A DNA stretch of 64,000 bases, from the NCBI RefSeq assembly GCF_001591345.1, contig NZ_BCUS01000013.1, forward strand, positions 17,000 to 80,999. The letters are read 5' to 3'. Source of the DNA: Variovorax boronicumulans NBRC 103145 (GTDB taxonomy: Bacteria > Pseudomonadota > Gammaproteobacteria > Burkholderiales > Burkholderiaceae_C). The notes beneath the pieces were generated by a model, which worked only from the letters and a program-made list of their open reading frames with translations, did no database searches and was not told the origin of the DNA. The first letter of the stretch is position 1; the number at the start of each line of letters is the position of its first letter. The position numbers and the translations under genes are program-made. Shown one piece after another: positions 24,939 to 34,757 of this stretch.

Positions 24939-26177
24939 GTGAGCCTGACAAAGACCATCGCCGCGCCGATGCTGTGCATCGCCCTGGCCGCCAGCGCCCA
25001 ACCCGTGCAGACCGTGAAGATCGCCACGCTCGACATGCTGTCGGGCCCGATGGCCGGACTGGGACAGAACGTGTTGAAGAGCTTCCAGTACGCGGCGCGG
25101 GTCGCGAACGAGGAGAAGTGGGCGGGGCCCTACCAGTTCGAGATCGTTCCCTTCGACAACAAGCTGTCGCCGCAGGAGGCCGTGGCGCTGCTCGGCACGG
25201 TCGTGGCCAAGGACATCCGCTATGTGGTCCAGGGCGCGAGTTCGTCCAGCGTGGGCATCGCGCTGGGCGAGGCCATCGACAAGCACAACGCCCGCAATCC
25301 GGGCAAGGAGATCGTGTTCCTGAACTACGCGTCGCAGGCGCCGGTGCTCACGAACGAGAAGTGCAGCTACTGGCACTTCCGCACCGACGCCCACTCGGAC
25401 ATGAAGGTCGATGCGCTCACCACCTACCTGGCCGGCCGCAAGGACATCCGCAAGGTCCACCTGCTCAATCCCAACTACGCCTACGGGCAGGACACGGCGC
25501 GCGCATCGCGCGAGTCGCTCGCGCGCAAGCGCGCCGACATCGAGATCGTGGGCGACGACCTGCATCCGACCGCGCAGGTGAAGGACTTCGCGCCCTACAT
25601 GGCCAAGATCCGCCAGTCCGGCGCCGACGCGGTGATCACGGCCAGCTCGGGCTCCGACCTGGCGCTCATCGTGCGCGCGGCCAACGACTTCGGGTTGAAG
25701 GTCGACTTCTACACCTTCAACGGCAGCAACTACGGCGTGCCCGGCACCATCGGTGCGACGGGCGAGGGCCGCGTCAAGCTGGTCTCGACCTTCAACCCCA
25801 ACGACCCCGGTGCGAAGAGCTCGGCCGTGCTCGGCAACTTCAAGAAGCAGTTCGGCGAGGACTTCATCAACGGCATGGGCTACAACGCCGTCGTCGCGCT
25901 GTCCGGCGCCATCCGCGGCGCGAAGTCCGCCGAACCGGCGAAGGTGGCCGCCCAGCTCGAGGGCTTGCGCTTCGAGGGCATCAACGGCCCTGTGGTGCTG
26001 CGCAAGTCCGACCACCAGGCCCAGCAGGCGATGTTCGTCCAGAGCTGGGAGAAGGTCGATGGCTCGGCCGTCCGCTACGACCAGGAAGGCACCGGGTTCG
26101 GCTGGAAGCAGATCGCGAGCGTGGACGCCAAGGCGGCCGAGCAGCCCACGACCTGCCGCATGAAGAGGCCCCTGTGA
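24939..26177 (+). CDS. ABC-type branched-chain amino acid/organic acid substrate-binding protein
   Basis: A periplasmic binding protein of the Peripla_BP_6 family, 412 residues. A signal peptide ends near residue 20 (LCIALAASAQ-PV), followed by VKIATLDMLSGPMAGLGQN, the first-lobe start. It starts at a GTG with GAGGAG upstream. In catabolic clusters such proteins often feed aromatic or fatty acids to the pathway encoded next door, here the acyl-CoA ligase and dehydrogenase. No permease or ATPase genes are present, so it must use subunits encoded elsewhere. The ligand is unknown. Confidence 0.88.
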   Translation: MSLTKTIAAPMLCIALAASAQPVQTVKIATLDMLSGPMAGLGQNVLKSFQYAARVANEEKWAGPYQFEIVPFDNKLSPQEAVALLGTVVAKDIRYVVQGASSSSVGIALGEAIDKHNARNPGKEIVFLNYASQAPVLTNEKCSYWHFRTDAHSDMKVDALTTYLAGRKDIRKVHLLNPNYAYGQDTARASRESLARKRADIEIVGDDLHPTAQVKDFAPYMAKIRQSGADAVITASSGSDLALIVRAANDFGLKVDFYTFNGSNYGVPGTIGATGEGRVKLVSTFNPNDPGAKSSAVLGNFKKQFGEDFINGMGYNAVVALSGAIRGAKSAEPAKVAAQLEGLRFEGINGPVVLRKSDHQAQQAMFVQSWEKVDGSAVRYDQEGTGFGWKQIASVDAKAAEQPTTCRMKRPL

Positions 26178-26211
26178 CCGCACGACGGCGCGAGGCGTTG
26201 GCCCCGGCACC

Positions 26212-27324
26212 ATGACGACCATCTACATCGACGAAAGCGGCCACAGCGGCGACATGGTCGACAGCGGCACGGGCTACGACTTCAAGCGGCAACCCTACTT
26301 CGCATTGGCGGGCGTCGGGCTTCAGGACGAGGAGGAGTGGGACGAACGCCTCCAGGCGTTGCGCGATCGCCATCGCATTCCCTCGGGCGAACCCGGTGCC
26401 GGATCGCTGGCATCCAGGCCGGAGTTCTCCGCGGCCGTGATCCACGCCTTGCTCGACCGGCGGGCCCCGCTTTTTGTGGAGCTGGTCGACAAGCGCTACT
26501 TCATCTGCAGCTGCATCACGTCGTTCCAGCTGTTGCCGTCCTGCCTCGGCTACCCCGAGTCGATGCGGCTCGAATTCCTCAGGAACGCCGTCGCGGATTT
26601 CCTGCACGTCCATGCCGATGCGCAGGTGCTGGACAGCTTCGTCGCGTCCTGCCTGACGCCCGAGGCTGGAACACTTCACGCATCGTTTGCCAGCCTGCGC
26701 GACCTGGCCACGCACACCGCCGAGGAGGAGGAAGAGGCCGCGGCGCAGATCGCCAAGGGGTTCGGCCGCATCGTCGAAGCGGCGAACACCGAGTACCACG
26801 CGCTGAGCGAGGCCCAGCATCAGCCCTGGCTGGAGTTTCTTCCGCCGCCCGAGCTCAACACGTCGTCGACGCAGGCCTGGACGCTGCCGAACCTGACGTC
26901 GTTCATGCGCATCTACGCCCGGATCCACCTCTACTACCGGCACTGCCTGGCCGATGTCCGACTGGTGCACGACCAGAATTTCGAGGTGCAGCGCATCCTG
27001 GGGCAGGGAAAGTCCGCCGCCGAAGGGCCGGACCGTGCGATGGAACTGCTGTGCACGTCCCCCTCCGACCACCGCTTCGAAGAAGTGGCCGCCCTCGACT
27101 TCAGGCAGTCGCACGAAGCTGCCGGCGTGCAGATGGCCGAGGTGGTGGCGGGCGCCACGATGCGGTTCTTTCGTGACCTGCACGCAGGCACAGGCGTGTG
27201 TCCCGAACTGCGCGAGGCCATGATGCGGCTGATCTCCGAAGGCGACGAGCGCACGGGGTACGGCCTCAAGCAGGTGGTGCCGACCCGCCAGGTTCGCATC
27301 GGTGCCGAAGAGGCGTGGGCCTGA
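26212..27324 (+). CDS. DUF3800 domain protein
   Basis: A 370-residue protein starting MTTIYIDESG, the signature first strand of DUF3800, a family with a predicted RNase H-like fold. Residues D7 and E8 are the first acidic pair of that fold, and the C-terminal DFRQSHEAAGVQMAEVVAG contains the later conserved acidic and Gln residues (Q, D in the LDFRQS and MAEV segments). Such proteins occur singly or in defence and mobile-element contexts, and their activity is unproven. The middle holds a run of acidic residues (EEEEEAAAQ). It lies between a binding-protein gene and a PBP2 gene with no partner, so no system can be named. Confidence 0.85.
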   Translation: MTTIYIDESGHSGDMVDSGTGYDFKRQPYFALAGVGLQDEEEWDERLQALRDRHRIPSGEPGAGSLASRPEFSAAVIHALLDRRAPLFVELVDKRYFICSCITSFQLLPSCLGYPESMRLEFLRNAVADFLHVHADAQVLDSFVASCLTPEAGTLHASFASLRDLATHTAEEEEEAAAQIAKGFGRIVEAANTEYHALSEAQHQPWLEFLPPPELNTSSTQAWTLPNLTSFMRIYARIHLYYRHCLADVRLVHDQNFEVQRILGQGKSAAEGPDRAMELLCTSPSDHRFEEVAALDFRQSHEAAGVQMAEVVAGATMRFFRDLHAGTGVCPELREAMMRLISEGDERTGYGLKQVVPTRQVRIGAEEAWA

Positions 27325-27420
27325 GCGGACGATCGTGTTTCGTCGACCGCCGACGCGGAACCTTCGGGCGGGCAGGGCCTCCTATCTGGCTTCTCCGCTT
27401 CTTTCCACCCGTTTCGCCCG

Positions 27421-29397
27421 ATGAATGAAATCCGCAATGCCGCCGCCGAGCTCGCTCTTTTTCGCCGCCGTGTGGTGGTGGTCGGTTGCGCGGTGCTGTT
27501 CGGATTCGGACTGATCGGCGCGCGGCTGGTCTACCTGCAGGTGGTGCGCCATGAAACGCTGGCGGACCGGGCCGAGAGCAATCGCACCGCGATCGTCCCC
27601 GTGGTTCCCAACCGCGGGCAGATCCTGGACCGCAACGGCGTAGTGCTGGCGTCCAACTACGCCGCCTACACGCTGGAGATCACGCCGTCGAAGGTGGGCG
27701 ACATCGCCACGGTCGTCGACGAGCTGGGCGAGCTGCTCGAAGTGACGCCCAGGGACCGCCGCCGCTTCCAGCGCCTGCGCGAGGATTCGCGCAGCTTCGA
27801 CTCCCTGCCCATCCGCACCCGCCTGAGCGATGAAGAGGTGGCGCGCTTCGCGGCGCAGCGCTACCGCTTCCCCGGCGTGGAAATCAGGGCGCGGCTGTTT
27901 CGCACCTACCCGCACGGCGAGGTGGGCGCGCACGTGATCGGCTACATCGGGCGCATCAACCAGCGCGAGAAGACCGCGATGGACGACTGGGAGGAAGACG
28001 AGCGCGCCAACTACCGGGGCACCGACTACATCGGCAAGGTCGGCATCGAGCAGAGCTACGAAAAGGCGCTGCACGGCCAGACCGGCGTGGAGCAGATGGA
28101 AACCTCGGCCGGCGGGCACGCGGTGCGCCGCCTGTCGCGCCATCCCGCCAGGCCGGGGCAGACGGTGATGCTGTCGCTCGACATCAAGCTGCAGAAGCTC
28201 GTGGAAGACATGTTCGGCGAGCGCCGGGGCGCGCTGGTCGCCATCGACCCCAAGACCGGCGAGGTGCTGGCCTTCGTGAGCAAGCCCACGTTCGACCCCA
28301 ACCTGTTCGTCGAGGGCATCGACACCGAGAACTGGAAGGCGCTGACCGAGTCGCCCGACAACCCGCTGCTGAACCGCGCGCTGCGCGGCACCTACCCGCC
28401 GGGCTCCACCTACAAGCCCTTCATGGCGATGGCGGCGCTGCAGACCGGCAAGCGCAGCGCCGACAAGGTGGAGAACGACCCGGGCTTCTACAACTTCGGC
28501 GGGCGCACCTTCCGCAGCCACCGGGGCGGGCTTGGCGGTGTCGACATGCACCGCGCCATCCAGTTTTCAAGCAACACGTATTTCTATTCGCTGGCCGCCG
28601 AGATGGGCGTGGACCTGATCCACGACTTCATGGCGCCCCTGGGCTTCGGGCAGTTCACCGGCATCGACCTGCAGGGCGAGTCGCGCGGCGTGCTGCCCAG
28701 CAGGGCGTGGAAGCGCGCGGCCTACCGGCGCGCCGACATGAAGACCTGGCACCCGGGCGAGACGATTTCGCTGGGCATCGGCCAGGGCTACAACAGCTTC
28801 ACGATGCTACAGCTGGCCTCGGCCAACGCCACGCTGGCCAACGGCGGCGTGCGCTACCAGCCGCACCTGGTGCGGGCCATCCGCGACACGGCGACCGGCG
28901 AGGTGGTGCGGCAGGTCCAACCGCCGGCCCAGGACCTGGGCTATGCGCGCAAGCACGTCGAGGTGGTGCGCGACGCGATGGTGGCGGTCACCAAGGGCGG
29001 CACCGGCACGCGCGTGTTCGCGGGCGCCGCGTACACCTCGGCCGGCAAGACCGGCACCTCGCAGGCCGTGGGCCTGAGCGCGAAGGCGCGCGCGAGCGGC
29101 AAGGCCCTGGAGGCGCGCCAGCGCGACCACGCGCTGTACATGGCGTTCGCCCCGGCCGAAGACCCGACCATCGCGGTGGCCGCGATCGTCGAGAACGCGG
29201 GCTTCGGCGCGGCGCACGCGGCGCCGATCGTCCGGCGGGTGTTCGACTACTGGATTGCGGGGCAGTACCCGAACGACGCCGACATGGCGGCGGTCCAGGT
29301 GGGGAAGGCCGGCGCGCCCATCGGCCAACCGCTGGTGGCCAGCGAGGTGCCGGTGCTGGACGATGGTGCGCAGGGGGATGAGGCTGGGGTGCTTTGA
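27421..29397 (+). CDS. mrdA: Penicillin-binding protein 2
   Basis: A peptidoglycan DD-transpeptidase of 658 residues, anchored by one N-terminal helix (residues about 19-38), with the catalytic domain in the periplasm. The active site is complete: nucleophile S329 with K332 (PPGSTYKPF), SxN at S383-N385, and KTGTS at 543-547. The N-terminal dimerisation and head domains follow the usual PBP2 order, with NRGQILDRNGVVLASN. It is not beside rodA or mreBCD, which is where the main copy of Comamonadaceae usually lies, so this may be a second, specialised copy. The hairpin right after the stop may end transcription. Confidence 0.93.
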   Translation: MNEIRNAAAELALFRRRVVVVGCAVLFGFGLIGARLVYLQVVRHETLADRAESNRTAIVPVVPNRGQILDRNGVVLASNYAAYTLEITPSKVGDIATVVDELGELLEVTPRDRRRFQRLREDSRSFDSLPIRTRLSDEEVARFAAQRYRFPGVEIRARLFRTYPHGEVGAHVIGYIGRINQREKTAMDDWEEDERANYRGTDYIGKVGIEQSYEKALHGQTGVEQMETSAGGHAVRRLSRHPARPGQTVMLSLDIKLQKLVEDMFGERRGALVAIDPKTGEVLAFVSKPTFDPNLFVEGIDTENWKALTESPDNPLLNRALRGTYPPGSTYKPFMAMAALQTGKRSADKVENDPGFYNFGGRTFRSHRGGLGGVDMHRAIQFSSNTYFYSLAAEMGVDLIHDFMAPLGFGQFTGIDLQGESRGVLPSRAWKRAAYRRADMKTWHPGETISLGIGQGYNSFTMLQLASANATLANGGVRYQPHLVRAIRDTATGEVVRQVQPPAQDLGYARKHVEVVRDAMVAVTKGGTGTRVFAGAAYTSAGKTGTSQAVGLSAKARASGKALEARQRDHALYMAFAPAEDPTIAVAAIVENAGFGAAHAAPIVRRVFDYWIAGQYPNDADMAAVQVGKAGAPIGQPLVASEVPVLDDGAQGDEAGVL

Positions 29398-29422
29398 GGG
29401 GGCGGGGCGGATGCGCCCCCTT
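29398..29422 (+). terminator. GC-rich hairpin after mrdA
   Basis: GGGGGCG, 9-base loop, CGCCCCC, then TT only, starting directly after the mrdA stop codon. The stem is strong but the U-run is short, so its efficiency as an intrinsic terminator is doubtful. Confidence 0.4.
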
Positions 29423-29524
29423 GCGGATGGCAAGCCACCACGCCGGCTGCAGCTCGCACGCGGCCGGGCGAAAATCTCCTGATCCCAAGTCCGCCTTCTC
29501 CCTCGACCCGATCTTCGAACGCCC

Positions 29525-31912
29525 GTGACCTCCACCGACCTCCAGGGCTTCATCCTCACGCGCCACTGGCGTGATGCACCGACCGGCACGGAGATCGAGT
29601 ACTGGCTGGCCACCGAGGCGGGGCCGAGGAAAGTGGTGCTGACTTCCCGCAGCAGCGTCGCTTTCGTCGCCTCCCGGCACAGGGCGGCTGTGGAAGCCCA
29701 CCTCGCGGCCCTGCCGGGCGTGCAGTTGCGTGAGCTCGAGCTCCAGAGTTTCCAGCAGGAAGCCGTCCTCGGCGTCTATGCGACGCACTTCCGCCAGATC
29801 GGCCGGTTGGCGCGCGCCCTGCAGGCGCAGGGCATTCCCTTGCTCGAAGCCGACGTGCGCCCGCACGACCGCTACCTGATGGAGCGCTTCATCACCGCTG
29901 GCGTGCGGGTGGAAGGAGGGCGGGCGGAGCACGGCACGCTCGTCGACTGCAAGCTCAGCCCCGCGCCCGAATTCCGGCCGGTGCTCAAGGTCGTGTCGCT
30001 GGACATCGAGACGAGCCAGCATGAAGGGCTCTACTCCATTGCGCTGGACGGCACGGCGGAGCGCGTCGTCTTCATGCTCGGCGATCCGTCGCCTGAGCCG
30101 GGCGACCCCATGGATTTCTCGCTCGTCTACTGCCCGACCCGCAAGGCGATGATCGAGCAGCTCAACGACTGGTTCGAGCGCAACGATCCCGATGTCCTCA
30201 TCGGCTGGAACGTGGTCCAGTTCGACCTGCGCGTGCTGCAGAAGACCGCCAACGACTGCGGTGTGCCGCTGCTGCTGGGGCGGGAGCGCCGGCCCATCGA
30301 GTGGCGCACGCACCCGGGCAAGCAGGGCTACCTGTTCGCGCCCACGCCGGGGCGGATCGTCCTCGATGGCATCGAGGCGCTCCGGGCCGCGGTGTGGAGC
30401 TTTCCGTCGTTCAGCCTCGAGAACGTCTCGCAGACGCTGCTGGGCGAAGGCAAGGCCATCGGCGACGAGTACGACAAGATGGCGGAGATCGAGCGGCGCT
30501 ACCAGCACGACAAGCCCGCGCTCGCGCTGTACAACATCCGCGACTGCGAGCTGGTCCTGCGCATCTTCGACAAGGCGAAGCTGTTGCAGTTCATGATGGA
30601 GCGTGCCCAGGTCACCGGCCTGCAGGCCGACCACTTCGGCGGCTCCATTGCCGCGTTCAGCCACCACTACCTGCCGCGGATGCACCGCCTGGGCTACGTG
30701 GCGCCGAACGTGGGCGAGATCGCGAGCAAGGCCTATCCGGGCGGCTACGTGATGGACTCGAAGCCGGGCTTCTACGACTCCGTCGTGGTGCTGGACTACA
30801 AGAGCCTCTACCCCTCGATCATCCGCACCTTCCTGGTCGATCCGGTGGGCCTCGTCGAAGGTTTGAACGCCGCCGATGCGACCGGGCTCATCCACGGACC
30901 GCAGGAGACCGTCTTCTCGCGCGACAGGCACTGCCTGCCGCAGATCGTGACCACGCTGTGGCACGCGCGGGACGAAGCCAAGCGGGCGAAGAACGAGCCG
31001 CTGTCGCAGGCGCTGAAGCTGCTCATGAACTCATTCGCCGGCGTGCTGGGCGCGTCCGAGTGCCGCTTCTTCAACCCGAAGCTGGTGTCCGCCGTGACCC
31101 TGCGCGGGCACGAGATGATGAAGCTCACGCGCGAGTTCGTGGAGCAGCGGGGCTACGAGGCGATCTATGGCGACACCGACTCGATCTTCATCTGGCTCCG
31201 GCGCACCCATACCAACGAGGAGGCGCATGCCGTCGCGGCTCGCTTGGCGGGCGACATCAACGACTGGTGGGCGCGCACGCTGCGCGAGGAACAGGGCCTG
31301 CAGAGCTTTCTCGAGATCGAGGTCGACACGCACTACAAGAAGTTCTTCATGCCCACCATCCGCGGCTCGGAGGTGGGCAGCAAGAAGCGCTACGCCGGAC
31401 TCAGCGTGGATACCGCGGGCAACGAGGAGATGGTGTATCGCGGCCTCGAGATGGCGCGCAGCGACTGGACCCCGCTGGCGCGCCAGTTCCAGGAGGGCCT
31501 GCTGTCACGCATCTTCCAGGGTGAGCCCTACAAGGCCTTCGTGACCGACTATGCGAAGGCGACGCTGGCGGGCGCCAAGGACGACCTGCTCATCTACCGC
31601 AAGCGCCTGCGCCACCGGCTCGACGACTACCTGGTCAACGTGCCGCCGCAGGTGCGGGCCGCGCGCATCGCCGACGAGCACAACGTCCGGGTCGGCCGGA
31701 CCCAGCAGTACCAGAAGGGCGGCTGGATCCAGTACGTCATGACCCGCAACGGGCCGGAGCCGCTGGAAACCCGCCATTCGCGCATCGACTACGAGCACTA
31801 CCTCACCCGGCAACTGCAGCCGATCGCCGACGCCATTCTTCAGCCCATGGGAGACAGCTTCGCGGCCTTGACGACGTCGCAGCGCGAGCTCTTCGAGCCA
31901 GGATCGCCGTGA
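29525..31912 (+). CDS. polB: DNA polymerase II (family B)
   Basis: A 795-residue replicative-type family B polymerase, in the size range of E. coli Pol II. It acts in replication restart and in translesion synthesis. The exonuclease motif I DIET is at 160-163, which indicates proofreading; polymerase motif A DYKSLYPSI is at 424-432 and motif C YGDTDS at 548-553. It starts at GTG 29525. No lexA box is obvious in the short upstream region. The gene stands alone with only 13 bases to the convergent secreted-protein gene. Confidence 0.95.
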   Translation: MTSTDLQGFILTRHWRDAPTGTEIEYWLATEAGPRKVVLTSRSSVAFVASRHRAAVEAHLAALPGVQLRELELQSFQQEAVLGVYATHFRQIGRLARALQAQGIPLLEADVRPHDRYLMERFITAGVRVEGGRAEHGTLVDCKLSPAPEFRPVLKVVSLDIETSQHEGLYSIALDGTAERVVFMLGDPSPEPGDPMDFSLVYCPTRKAMIEQLNDWFERNDPDVLIGWNVVQFDLRVLQKTANDCGVPLLLGRERRPIEWRTHPGKQGYLFAPTPGRIVLDGIEALRAAVWSFPSFSLENVSQTLLGEGKAIGDEYDKMAEIERRYQHDKPALALYNIRDCELVLRIFDKAKLLQFMMERAQVTGLQADHFGGSIAAFSHHYLPRMHRLGYVAPNVGEIASKAYPGGYVMDSKPGFYDSVVVLDYKSLYPSIIRTFLVDPVGLVEGLNAADATGLIHGPQETVFSRDRHCLPQIVTTLWHARDEAKRAKNEPLSQALKLLMNSFAGVLGASECRFFNPKLVSAVTLRGHEMMKLTREFVEQRGYEAIYGDTDSIFIWLRRTHTNEEAHAVAARLAGDINDWWARTLREEQGLQSFLEIEVDTHYKKFFMPTIRGSEVGSKKRYAGLSVDTAGNEEMVYRGLEMARSDWTPLARQFQEGLLSRIFQGEPYKAFVTDYAKATLAGAKDDLLIYRKRLRHRLDDYLVNVPPQVRAARIADEHNVRVGRTQQYQKGGWIQYVMTRNGPEPLETRHSRIDYEHYLTRQLQPIADAILQPMGDSFAALTTSQRELFEPGSP

Positions 31913-31925
31913 AGCGACCGCAGGA

Positions 31926-32489
31926 TCAGGTGCCGGGTCGCGGGTCCTTGTCCGTGATGGACAGGTCGACCGGCACCCGCGTCTCGTGCCGGAGGTTCCC
32001 GGGCATCTCGAACACCACCGTGAGGTGCCCTTTGACGCGCTCGAAGGGCTTGTCCAGCTTCACGTAGAAGCCCCGCTGGCTGCTCAGGGCGTTGTCGTAG
32101 GTCCAGAGCGAAAAGTCCTGCAGCGACGGCGCACCGCCGTCGTCCTTCAGGCGCAGCTTTTCGTTCTTCTCGTTCGTCAGCACGTAGTCCTTGATCCGGT
32201 AGGTGGCGACGTCGGCGATGTCGTTGTTCGTGTTGACGATGTGGCCGTTGCGCTTGTATTCGTCGACCTTGGCCTTGGGCAGTGGGTAGTAAGTCAGCAC
32301 GTCGAACGCGCTCGCCGGCTTTTTCCGGATCAGCGTCTGGTCGGAATTGATGACCATCACGTGCGCACCGAGTTGCGCGAGCAGCGCCCGCGCCTGGTTC
32401 GGGGTGTACGGCTGGCGCGGTGCGGCGTGGGCCTGGGAAGCGGGCAGGGCGAACAGGGTGGACAGGACCAGTGGCAGCAGTTTCTTCAT
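31926..32489 (-). CDS. Exported protein of unknown function
   Basis: A 187-residue protein with a clear signal peptide (MKKLLPLVLSTLFALPASQAHA, cut near AHA-AP). I do not recognise a family. The mature part has mixed charged segments such as VDEYKRNGHIVNTNNDIADV and ends in a beta-strand-rich region with HLTVVFEMPGNL. The ATG at 32489 is chosen because the residues before it in the open frame lie outside a signal-peptide pattern. It is convergent with polB and lies downstream of the EF-G paralogue on the same strand, 73 bases away; co-transcription is possible. Confidence 0.75.
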   Translation of the reverse strand: MKKLLPLVLSTLFALPASQAHAAPRQPYTPNQARALLAQLGAHVMVINSDQTLIRKKPASAFDVLTYYPLPKAKVDEYKRNGHIVNTNNDIADVATYRIKDYVLTNEKNEKLRLKDDGGAPSLQDFSLWTYDNALSSQRGFYVKLDKPFERVKGHLTVVFEMPGNLRHETRVPVDLSITDKDPRPGT

Positions 32490-32562
32490 CGGGGAGCCCG
32501 TGCGGGACGAATGACGGATGCCGACCATTAGGCCATGGCAGCGTCATGCTCCCGGTGGGCTT

Positions 32563-34623
32563 CTAGTCGTCGTCGCGCACCCGGTACTGCCCCATCAGCG
32601 TGCGCTGCACGGTCGGCGGCACGGCCTCGTAATGCGACAGCGCGATGGTGTAGCGCCCCTGGCCGCTGGTCATCGCATTGAGGCGCGACTGGTAGTTGGC
32701 CAGCTCGACCTCGGGCACCTGTCCGCCGATGGCCACCGTGCCGGCCCCCAGGCCCGACGTGCCGGTGACCAGGCCGCGCCGCGACGACAGGTCGCTCGTG
32801 ACGTCGCCGACCGAATGTTCGGGCACGGCGATCTCGATCTGCACGATCGGCTCGAGCACGGCCGGTTGCGCCTCGCGGATCGCCGCCATGAAGGCCTTGC
32901 GGCCGGCGGTCGCGAAGGCGATGTCCTTGCTGTCCACGCTGTGGTGCTTGCCGTCGTAGACCACCACGCGCACGTCGACCACGGGGTAGCCGGCGATCGC
33001 GCCGTAGGCCAGCACCTCGCGCACGCCTTTCTCGACCGCGGGGATGAACTGGTTCGGAATGGCGCCGCCCCGGACTTCGTCCGCGAACTCGAAACCCGCG
33101 CCGCGCGCCAGCGGTTCGATGCGCAGGAAGACTTCGGCGAACTGGCCGGCGCCGCCGGTCTGCTTCTTGTGGCGGTGGTGGCCCTCGGCCGGCGCGGTCA
33201 CGGTCTCGCGGTAGGCGATGCGTGGCGGCCGCGTCTGGACCTCGAAGCGGTACACCTCGCGCAGGCGCTCGAGCACGAGGCGCAGGTGCAGCTCGCCGAG
33301 GCCGTAGAGCACCGTCTCGTTGGTCGCGGCCACATGTTCGATGCGCAGGCACGGGTCTTCGGCCGCGAGCTTGCCGAGGATTTCCCAGGCGCGCTGCTCG
33401 TCGCCGTGGCGCTTGGGCTCCACGGCCAGGCCGTACACCGGCACCGGGAACGGCAGCGGCGCGAGATGCACATGGCTGTCTTCGGCCGCGTCGTGCAGCA
33501 CGGCATCGAAATGGATCTCGTCGACCTTGGCCACCGCCACGATGTCGCCCGGCACCGCGTGCGACACCTCGACATGGTCCTTGCCCTGGAGCATGAACAG
33601 GTGCCCGACCTTGAACGGCTTGCGGCCGTCGCCGATGTAGAGAAGGCTGTCGCGCGTGACCGTGCCCTGGTGCACGCGGAAGATGCCCATCTTGCCGACA
33701 TAGGGGTCGATCGTGACCTTGAACACATGCGCCAGCACGTGCAGCGACGGGTCGGGCCGGGGCTGCATGGGCTGGGCCTGCGCGCCCTCGCCGACGAGGA
33801 ACTCCGGCGGGTTGGCCTCGGTCGGGTCGGGCAGGAGCTTGACGATCACGTCCAGCAGCTCGGCCACGCCGGCGCCGCTGCGCGACGAGGTGAAGCACAC
33901 CGGAATCAGATGACCTTCGCGCAGCGCCTGCTCCAGCGGCGCGTGCAGCTCCGACGGGTCCACGTCGCCTTCTTCGAGGTAGCGATCGACGAAGGCCGCG
34001 TCGACCTCGACCACCTGTTCCACCAGCGCACGGTGCGCTGCTTCGACGGGGCCGAAGTCGGAGCGTCCGAAGCGGTTGAAGAAGCAGTCGATCACCTGCC
34101 GGTTGACCCCGTCGGGCACGTTCAGCGGCAGGCATTCGCGGCCGAAGGTGGCCTGGATGTCGGCCAGCAGGCCCGCCAGCGAGACGCCCTGCGAGTCGAT
34201 CTTGTTGACGATGATCATGCGGGCCAGGTGGCGCGAGGCCGCGTAGTCCATCATGCGCACCGCCATCGGCTCGATGCCGGTGGCGGCATTGATGACCACC
34301 GCCACCGTTTCGACCGCCTCCAGCGCCGGCAGGCTCTGGCCGAGAAAGTCGGGGCCGCCGGGCGTGTCGATGAGGTGGATGCGCGTGGCGGCGTGCGTGA
34401 GGTGCATCACCGAGGCGTTGAGCGAATGCAGCATGCGGCGCTCGAGCGGGTCGTGGTCGCTGACGGTGCTGCCGCGCTCGACGCTGCCGCACGCGCCGAC
34501 GGCGCCCGCCTTGAACAACAGGGCCTCGGCCAGGGAGGTCTTGCCAGCGGCCGCCGCGCCCACCAGCGCCAGCGTTCGCACTGCTTCCATTTCGGCCGCG
34601 AGGCCGTTCGATCGGCTTGGCAT
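32563..34623 (-). CDS. fusA: Elongation factor G paralogue lacking the switch-II histidine
   Basis: A 686-residue translational GTPase with EF-G domains I-V. The P-loop GAAAAGKTS is at 22-30 and the G4 motif NKID is in MIIVNKIDSQG. In switch II the usual DTPGH is DTPGG (86-90), so the histidine that drives GTP hydrolysis is replaced by Gly90, and the switch-I RGIT consensus is also absent. It is therefore a divergent EF-G-like paralogue, not the housekeeping copy, which usually lies with the ribosomal genes. AAAGGAG precedes the ATG at 34623. Slow or absent hydrolysis would fit a role in stress or recycling, but that is inference. Confidence 0.88.
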   Translation of the reverse strand: MPSRSNGLAAEMEAVRTLALVGAAAAGKTSLAEALLFKAGAVGACGSVERGSTVSDHDPLERRMLHSLNASVMHLTHAATRIHLIDTPGGPDFLGQSLPALEAVETVAVVINAATGIEPMAVRMMDYAASRHLARMIIVNKIDSQGVSLAGLLADIQATFGRECLPLNVPDGVNRQVIDCFFNRFGRSDFGPVEAAHRALVEQVVEVDAAFVDRYLEEGDVDPSELHAPLEQALREGHLIPVCFTSSRSGAGVAELLDVIVKLLPDPTEANPPEFLVGEGAQAQPMQPRPDPSLHVLAHVFKVTIDPYVGKMGIFRVHQGTVTRDSLLYIGDGRKPFKVGHLFMLQGKDHVEVSHAVPGDIVAVAKVDEIHFDAVLHDAAEDSHVHLAPLPFPVPVYGLAVEPKRHGDEQRAWEILGKLAAEDPCLRIEHVAATNETVLYGLGELHLRLVLERLREVYRFEVQTRPPRIAYRETVTAPAEGHHRHKKQTGGAGQFAEVFLRIEPLARGAGFEFADEVRGGAIPNQFIPAVEKGVREVLAYGAIAGYPVVDVRVVVYDGKHHSVDSKDIAFATAGRKAFMAAIREAQPAVLEPIVQIEIAVPEHSVGDVTSDLSSRRGLVTGTSGLGAGTVAIGGQVPEVELANYQSRLNAMTSGQGRYTIALSHYEAVPPTVQRTLMGQYRVRDDD

Positions 34624-34757
34624 GGCGGGACTCCTTTGCGCGTCCGCAAGGCCGGCCCGGCGGCCCGCAAGGGCTCGGGTGCTGCGCATCGACGCCGGGG
34701 CAGCGTACGGGATTGACCGTGCCGATGCAAGCCGGGGAGGGCGCGCCGGTCAGCCGC

